Shown: piece after piece, positions 22,501 to 31,500 of the stretch
Layout: each line of letters starts with the position of its first letter
How positions within the stretch are numbered: the first letter of the stretch is position 1
Source: Diadema setosum
Lineage: Eukaryota; Echinodermata; Echinoidea; Diadematoida; Diadematidae
NCBI GenBank assembly: GCA_033980235.1
Contig: CM067077.1
Coordinates: forward strand, 6,482,602 to 6,546,601
Direction of reading: 5' to 3'
Length of the DNA: 64,000 bases
Translations under genes and position numbers: made by a program
The notes under the pieces: generated by a model
The model's database searches: none
What the model was told of the DNA's origin: nothing
The model's input: the letters and a program-made list of their open reading frames with translations, nothing else

Positions 22501-25500
22501 GATTTTGCTGCAACACGCATTTCCCATAGACACCTGCCCAAGTATACTCAGGACTCGTCCTCAACGGGTTAACGTTACATCAAAAACATGACTTGATTTT
22601 TCATAGAACTAAGTGTAAAGTTGTTTTCACCTTGTTTTGTTCCTTTTTGTTTGTTTTAATTACCTCCGCCAAGGGAGGAGGTTATGTTTTCGTTACCGTT
22701 GGTTTGTGTGTTTGTTATTTAATAGTTAACTTGTCCGTGTGCAAAGTAACTCAAAAAGTAGGAAACGGATTTGGATGAAACTTGCAGGAAAGGTTTAGAA
22801 TGATACAAGTAACAGATTATTAAATTTTGGTAGTGATCCAAGAATTTTTGGGGAATTTATGAAGGATTTTTGATATTTTGGCAGGTGGGTCAATGAACTT
22901 GGGAGTTCAGACTGCGCGTATTTGAGGTTTGCATTCGTGCACTAAAGTGCATGCTCTAGTTTGTGCTGGGGCGAGGCATGCCGTGCAGCTGAGGGTTTAT
23001 GACATAACAAAGGCTTCTATATTGGGAAATTGGGCAACTTTCAGCACACAATGCTATAAGTACATATGAGTGGAAGTTACTGATATCTCTATGGAAGAAC
23101 AAGATCAGTGGTAGAAATGAGCTGCACGCTTGGCAGAGGTCTGCGCTCTCAGAGTGCTTCTCTCGTTTGATTTGTTGTCATTTCTTGTGTTTTATTTCTT
23201 TTATTTTGTTTTGACTTTAAGATGGATGAATTGTCCGCTGTAACACTTTGCTAGTAAGCATCATTACAGAACAAGTAAGGTATAGTATTCTGGGTGTATA
23301 AAAGCTGTGTCTAGGAGAGCCTGGCAAACCATAGTGCTAGACCTTCATTTGGTGCATTTGTGGGCAGAAATTTGTTTTTCAAATTCTGCATAGCATGTCA
23401 GTTCTTCCAACATCAAGATCCTTATCACACTTATTCAATAGAGTACAGAGCTATCAGTGCCAAGGAAGCCAATAAAGTTTGATGAAGTTTGTAGTAGCTC
23501 GCTTCTGCTTTTTACCATTGGTGAATGTTCTCCAACCATTTCAATTTATTGCAATATCGTTACCAAGGACACAATTTACTTCCAGAGCTAGAGCCCATTT
23601 GAGCATCACATGACTTCATTACACCTGGCAGACATCACAATCGATGCCGTATCACAGATTACTAGAATGAAACAATAACCCGAAAAGATGAAGGGTTAAT
23701 GAGTGATATGAACAAAAGACAGGTGGTAGAGGACCAAGTTGTATGTTTAAGCTTTCCTTACATCTGGTCTACAGAGTATTACAGTAGATACAATATGAAG
23801 TATGTCCCCTTGCTTGCATGAATGAGCATTTGGGTGAAGGCCCCATACATTTCTTTTCATTTTTCATGTGCAAGTGCTTACTCATTTTACTGGCCCAGCA
23901 ATGAGTTATGATTGCCCAAGGCCAGCAGGCAAGTAAGGTTGTAGCACCCTGCCTTCTAGTCTGTTAATACTGGCATATTTGATTGCTCTGTATCTCCAAC
24001 TGCACCCGAGCTATTGTAGCTGGATATGAGCTATCCCGCCATCTTCTCAGGTGGAAATAGAATGGGCAGAAATAGTGTGGAGAGTGCATCGACCTGCCCT
24101 GCCTCTAAATTGCTGTCAGGACACAGGTGATCATGTTCCATTGCAGTGGCATGAAAGTTCCTTGACCTTTCACACCGTCCCAGGCAACTGACCTCAGCCT
24201 AGTTCACCAGCGAATCAAGGAGATAATGGACGTACTAGCGGACTTCAAGAACCGCAGAGAAGAGGGAAGGTAAGCTCAGATGGGAAGGAAGCCCAGTTGG
24301 GAAGGATTATTGGATGTGTTTTACTACCCGGGAACATGTTACAGGGGATGTCATTTTACACTCGTTAAACCCTTTACAATCTGGAGGTTGCGGTCTCATA
24401 TGCTTTATTGCAATGAAAATAAAAACAAAACAAAACAAAAAAAAGGAAGGTTTGTGATTGCATATGAGATCATTTTCAAGCTTTTGTTTATTTTTCTTGA
24501 AGTCACATGTAAACACTTTACTCCTGCTTTTTTTTAATGCTGTTTTGTCATTGAAAAGTTTTTAGCAATAATGAACGAGGTGAATGAAGACCAAGATGTC
24601 ATCAGAAACACACAAAATGAAGCCAAAGAATGAAGTTATTAACATAAATATACACGAGTCTAACATATTGCATATTGCAAGAATGTATCATTACCTCTTA
24701 TCTAATTTTCTCCTTGGTCCCACTCACTGAAGACCACGTCAGGAGTACATCCAGGTCCTACGGAATGACCTCATGACCTACTACAGCTACAATGAGTTTC
24801 TCATCACAAAGATCATGGACTTATTTCCCCTGTCTGAGGTATGTGAAGCATTCAATACTAACTTCACTATAGATTCAGCATTTGAATTTCTGTAGCATGT
24901 ATCCATTATTCTATTTGCTCAGACATGGTGTAAGACAGAGAGAAAGGGGCGGGGAAATATGGTACCATGACCATGAATAAAAGCATTTCACATATGAATT
25001 AAAAATTCTGAAACGGTGGGAATGACTGCACCCTGATAATACATCTGTAGCATCAAAGTTATTCATACAGAAACCCCAACTGCAAAGAATGTCAGTTGGT
25101 AAGACAAGGATTTTGAAGTGGTAGATATGCTATGTTGTATGCTGCCACCTACACTTAACCCGTTGAGGACGGTTTGATTTTGATACACACGCATTTCCCG
25201 TAGACACCTGCCCGAGTATACTCGGGACTCATCCTCAAGAGTTGGATTCCCCAAGATGCTAAAAGTGCATGGGGCCTGACCTTCCAACACACCAGCATTC
25301 TAATCAGGTTTCTTACCGAAAGCTCCTTGATTGTGTAGATCTAAATGACATTTTCTCAGTGCACTCATTCTGTGTTGTCCGCATTGTTTCATCCTTTCAG
25401 CTGATAGAGTTCCTAGAAGCTAATGAGGTCAGCCGCCCGGTCACCATCAGGACCAATTCACTCAAGACCAGGAGGAGAGACTTGGCTCAGGTGATAGTGG

Positions 25501-28500
25501 ATAAAAAAAAACCAGAGCATTCATATTAACCCATTGAGGATGGGCTGATTTCGCTATAACACACATTTCCCATAGAGACTTGCCCAAGTATTCTCAGGAC
25601 TTGTTCTCAACGGGGTAACTCACTGACATTCACACAGGAATTAGTCTTTTTCCAATTTTCCCATTTCTTTTCTGAAATTCTCACATTTGTACACCTTTGA
25701 TTTTGCTGCTTTGATTCTGAAGTTATTTCTCTTTTGAATGGATGCTCGGCCATTCTATGCCCATGGAGTTTGCAGGGTGGAATTTAATGCACCATCCTCT
25801 ATTTCATGTGAATTTTTGTGTCGATAAAATATATTCTATTTGGATGATTTTACTTTATTCCTACTTCGTTTCAGGCCTTGATTAACAGAGGGGTAAACCT
25901 TGACCCAGTAGGCAAATGGTCAAAGGTTGGACTGGTCATCTACGACTCGTCGGTCCCAGTTGGTAAGTATGATAAGTGGGAAGACTGGTACCAGGCATAT
26001 CTGTGTACAGCTATTCTTGTATCCCTCAGCCCATTGGCACATGATTGAAATAAATCAGCCTTGAATCAAGGCAAGCGACCTTGTGTTGCTGAGTCTTTTA
26101 AAGACAGACAACTGAACTAAAATTTCATTCTCTGTCCCATCTTTGTTATTAAATCAAAGTTTCACTCTCTCTTTCTCTGTCTAGATCAGACATGCAATGA
26201 ATTTGCTAATTTGAAAATTGCATTTCCTAACTTTAAAGGGGATGGCTAGTAACTGATCAGTGGGAATCAGTGGGAATGCTGGGGGATGATTGTTCCAATG
26301 CTTGTGGGATTCATTTAACCCGTTCCTTCCGCAATTCTCTGAGTGCCTTTAATGCCCCCAAACGAGATTCTTTTCGCCCGTCGACAGAGAGGCACACAGG
26401 TTGGTAATACAGCTGTTCGAAGGCAGTCAAGCGGTTCATTGTGTCCCCCTTTCTACGGTCAACTACATGTGCCCGTGGACAATGGAAATATCGATCGGGT
26501 GCGAGGTATGAATAGAGCGTGCGCTGATGAGCTCTCAGAATCTTTTGTTCTACGCAAAACCAGGTACCTGAATGAGGTGACTGGGGTCAGCGAACCCGCA
26601 TTTCTAACTGGTCTCAGCCTTGATCATTATATACATGTTCGTACGAGTTTACAGCAGAACAAGCAAAATACTAAATCAGGAAAAGGTACATAATACTGTA
26701 AAACCCCCTTTTTTTAAACAGCAGGAGAACAAATCCTGATAGAATAAACTCTTTTTATCAAACCCACTTTTCTGAGCATTTTAACACAAAGAAACATGGA
26801 TTTAGGTCACTGAAGCAGGCACCCTTGTCTTCATTTTGGGAACCTGGTAAACCAGGTTTCCGTATATATCAGTTGCTCCCACGGGAACCTGGTAAACCAG
26901 GTTCCCGTAAGGAACGGGGTAAGAATACATTATATATCTATTGTTGTGTGAAAATCATTTGCTTATGAACGATCTAATATTCAATTTATGTGCAGTTTAA
27001 TGCCCCTTCACTGTACAGGCATGCTAGCCTGGAAACATTAAACTGCACATTACTTGAATATGAATAATTTTCACACAACAATAGATAATTATATAATGTA
27101 CTCAATAAATGAATCCCACAAGAATTGGAACAATCATCCCCCAGCATTCCCACTGATTCCCACTGATCAGGTACTAGCCATCCCCTTTAAGGGGGAAAAA
27201 AGAAGATAAAGGAACACATCCATACTACCAGTATGTGTTTACAGAAGTTCAGGAAATCACTTAAGTCTCATAATTCCTCTGAGGGCTCAGTCACTTCTAA
27301 TCAAATAAAGACTTTGCAATCTTCCCAGCTCAATTATTCTGATTACTCCTGCCCAGCAGTGTATCGCATTTGACTGTTCTACATCTTTGTCATGATAAAG
27401 TGAGGAACAACTGAAAATTATCAAGTGAAACATATTAACTGCATTATATTTTAGTGATGATAATAAGTCTGATTCGAGTGCCATAATGCCAACATTGAAA
27501 GGTCATAACAATATCAAAGTATGGACTTTTATTTTATTTTTTATTTTTTGATAAGAAGTACATGTAATTGAGCATTTAGTTAATCAGCTCTCAAAGGGAG
27601 CAGAGTAAACAAATGATGATGGCTATTTTACTGTCCGCTGACTCTATCTTGTCAATTGTTATTTCTCACTGTACTTATTCCCCTCCTGTCTTATATCTCT
27701 GCAGGAGCCACACCAGAATACCTTGCTGGTCACTACGTCCTGCAGGGGGCATCCAGTTTCCTGCCGGTCATGGCACTTGCCCCCCAGGAGGGTGAGAAGA
27801 TTCTAGACATGTGTGCCTCGCCGGGGAGCAAGACCACCTACATAGGTAAGACTTTGCACAGGACGTGACAGAGATAATGTGACCCTTTCTACGAGTATCA
27901 TTGGTGACTGAACATGAGGAAGGTGCATGCCGCCTTGCATTATCAATTTTTTTTTTTTTTTATTTCACCATGTTTACGTCACTGGCTTATTTCCTGTGGC
28001 ATGCTTGGTAAATTGACCCATTACAGTGTACTCCCGTTATAATGAACACGGATATAGCAGAATTCCGGTAACAACGAAGTAAACATTCAATCTGCACTAT
28101 TATCAGCTATATGTATTTGTATTGTTTAATTGTTCGTTAATAACAAAATTCCGATATAACAAAAGAAAACTGTTAGTCCCAAGGACTTTGTTATGATGGG
28201 AGTCCATTGTATTAACTTCAGGGCCCTGAAAAAATGAATAAATAAAAGTTGAGATCAAACCTTAAGTCAGAAGATCTAACATGAGTAAGTCTCTGAATAC
28301 TCAGTTCTAATTGGCTGATACACGATTTAAGTTTTTGATTATCTGATTTATGTTTGATTGCACGTTTTCAAGCAACAGGGCGTAGTTGGCCCGTTCATGA
28401 GCTCCTGATTTGCCAAACAAGACTGATTTATCCTGATAGTCGCAGCAATCGTAACTAATGCTCCTTTTTTTTTCTTATAGCATATTGTTTTGTTTTGTTT

Positions 28501-31500
28501 TTTGATTAGAAAGGAAAGTTTTGACCTTCTCATCCCACGAGATATTTTCTAAAAAGTTGCTGAGAAGCAAGTGCTTTCTTGATATCCCTTCTTCTTAGTT
28601 GCGGATAGAAGCATTTACAATGAAAAATTGGTCGCATTGCCATTTGTTTGGATGACATAAAGAGCCATCTACAGTGCACTAGCATACAGGAGATGATGCT
28701 TAGCCGTCCATTCATGTGTGCAACTAGACAAAGCTAATTCTGCATAGCACTCTTCATTCATTGTATGTCTCAGTAAGATTTGATAGTGGTAGAGGAACAA
28801 AGACATCATTAGACATGCCTCCTTTCCCTCTCTAAGTCGTAATTGCTGGTAAGCGCTTGACCCTTGTTGTGCCGAGGTACTTAGCTTTACATATATGTGT
28901 CAAGCTTTCTCATCAGCCAGTTCAGAAATCTATCCAAACTGAGCCTAGTTGCAAAGCAGTCAAGCCCACTCAGGTGTAGCAATGTGCCTCAGTCCAACAG
29001 GAAGGGCAAGGACAGGTGACGGAGTAGGGATTAAGGGGATTAGGTAATCGCTATTCGCAGACGATCGGTTTCCAGGCACCTGTGCCAATCGGGGAACAAA
29101 GCACTCCAGTGTGCATGCCAGGTGTTCACCGAAGTGCAGCAAGGGTTAAACAAACTCAACCAAGCAAATTATAATGTCTCTGTATTCAAGTGTAAACCAA
29201 TGTGATGGAAAATTGTTTGAATTTGTGAAATTTTTTTGTCAAATTTGCTGTTTTCCAGCTGCTCTGATGAAGAACACAGGGATGTTGTTTGCCAACGACG
29301 CCAACAAGAAGAGAGTGAAGGCCCTCGTGGGAAACATCCACCGCTGTGGCATCACCAACACTGTTGTCTGCAATGAGGATGGAAAGTCCTTCCCCAAGGT
29401 AGGTGATACTCTGGAGACTATTACCCCTCATAGGGCATTCTGTGTAGGGAAACCCCACTCTTCTATTTGATTTAATGGTAAACTAACTGGCCGGATTCAA
29501 GTTTATGTAAAAACTTGTCATGAGAAAAAGAAGAAAATTAGAAGATTGTTGCACATTGTCATGCAACCTATGTAGGTGGTCTAAACCACAGTTATAAGAA
29601 GGATGTGGGAAAATGATATCTTCAGATTTTGACAACCACATTGCTCCTCCTTTTTCCACTTCTCCACTCCTCTTTTCCCTTTGTATTCACCTTACAATTA
29701 ATCCCTTATCCTTCTCCATTCTCTTCTCCAATTCTGTTTTTCCTACTGTTTGTCTCCCCCTCAATCTCCCATCTCCTTTTCTATTCCCTCCATCTCTCAA
29801 TCTCTGTTTTCCTCTTCCATTCCAACTTTTCCACCATTCATCCCTCTTCCATCTCCCTCTTCTCTCACAATCCATCCTCCTATTATTAATCTCACCCTCA
29901 ATCTCCTCTCATATTCTATGCTCCTACCATTAATATTTCCTCCCTTCTCCTCCCCCATTCCATCTTTTCTGTAACTCAATTCTCCGTTTCATCTCTCCTG
30001 TCCCTCTCCTCTCTTCTCAATATCCTCTCCCCTCTCCTTGTCCTCCATTTCCCTACCACTATGTCCTTCCTCTGCTCCTCCTCCATTCCCCCTTCTCTCC
30101 TTCCCTCAATCCCACCCAGGTGATGGGAGGATTCGACAGGGTGCTCCTGGATGCCCCCTGCAGTGGGACGGGGGTCATCTCCAAGGATACGGCGGTCAAG
30201 CTGAGCAAGGATGAGACGGACATCCAGCGCTGCTCCCACCTCCAGAAGGAGCTGATCCTGGCGGCCATCGATGCCATCGATGCCCGCTCCAAGACGGGTG
30301 GCTACCTTGTCTACTCGACCTGCTCCATCATGGTAAAGCCAAGCTACGAAGTTGCCTTTTGATTCTACCGGAGGCTTTGTGAAACTTAGATATCTTTCAT
30401 GTCCTCACAGGAGTGCGTAAAAACCTTAATGATTTAGGAATCAGTCTAACTCTTGAGATGCATGTAGCACACATGTATTTTCCTCATTGCCCAAATAAGA
30501 CTAAGTACTTGGCTTTCTTCTGTGAGTGTCTCACATTCTTCCTTCATATTGACATGAGTAGCTTGTCTTGTGCACGTTGCTACCTGTTACACTTATTCAA
30601 AAAATGATCAAAGTATGATTGGTTTCTTCAGTTTGCTTGATATGACTTCCCTTTTCCCCTCAAGATTGGTAGAGATTCTGAGGTTTGGACATAAATCTCT
30701 TGTACAGAGACCTTGCTTCTCTATTGAAATTAGGCACATCTTCCACATGACACCAGTATTCTTAAGTCCCCTGACCATTATTCATGTGGTCAATCATGTG
30801 GCTACCTTTCAATCAGTCATAACTTTCTATTGTGTCTGAATACACTTCGATTTTCACTTGGTGTGAATTTGCATTTCATTACTATCACCAAGTACCCATC
30901 ACATTTGATTTACCTCAGATTGGTATGTAAGATCTTCTACTACAAGGAAACCTCATTATTACAATCTTGTTTACAAGGTACCACATTAAACGAGGTTAAT
31001 TTGCAATCCTGATTTTGCATCGTATTTGAAGTGGTCTCTTATGTAGTACATTTATATCGAGTACCAGTTGTAATGACTTAAAATTGGCAGTCCCGGCAAC
31101 CTTGTCATTAATCAGGTTTTCCTGCATTTTATAGTCTCTGCTCACACGAGAGTATGTGAAGAGTTTGTTTGCAAAAACCGGTAAGTCCATATTTACCAAA
31201 TGGAGATATTTGCGATTAAAGGTCAAGAAAAATAAAGAGAATAATAAAATTTTTGCTTCTTTTGACCATAACTTCAAAAATATACCTGTATATGTAGTGA
31301 CCAATATATCATTTAAAAGGTATTATTTTGTACTTTCTGACAGAGATCATACTTCAAAATCTTCAAAAATGGACTTATCGGTTTTTGCAAACAAACCCTT
31401 CAAATGTTGAGTATGTCATATCTGCAATGTGTTGCATCTACGACACCTTTCCCCTTGTCTCACGTATAGGTGGAGGAGAATGAATGGGTGGTCGACTACG

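Larger units (their letters stand above)
22413..24175 (+). other. NOP2: U12-type AT-AC intron of NOP2
   Basis: The exon ends GAGAAGGAAG and the intron starts ATATCCTTTG, the minor-spliceosome donor consensus. No GT donor near this point keeps the frame. TTCCTTGAC at 24158-24166 matches the U12 branch site, and its branch A (24165) is 10 nt before an AC acceptor at 24174-24175. Joining at 24176 gives [17 protein letters not shown], which aligns with human EQDAQAPDLQRVHKRI. Human NOP2 (P120) carries the textbook AT-AC intron in this region. A small TTAA MITE and a CCTCCGCCAAG repeat lie inside the intron. Confidence 0.92.

Noticed and set aside
24181..24183. CAG acceptor for NOP2 exon 7
   Set aside because: Its use with the ATATCC donor would break the frame (G plus GCAACT...). 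The AC at 24174-24175 keeps the frame and the conserved residues.
26343..26693. 116-codon frame inside the TTAA element as a possible transposase fragment
   Set aside because: No DDE-type or zinc-finger motif is visible, and the element's size and ends fit a non-autonomous copy.
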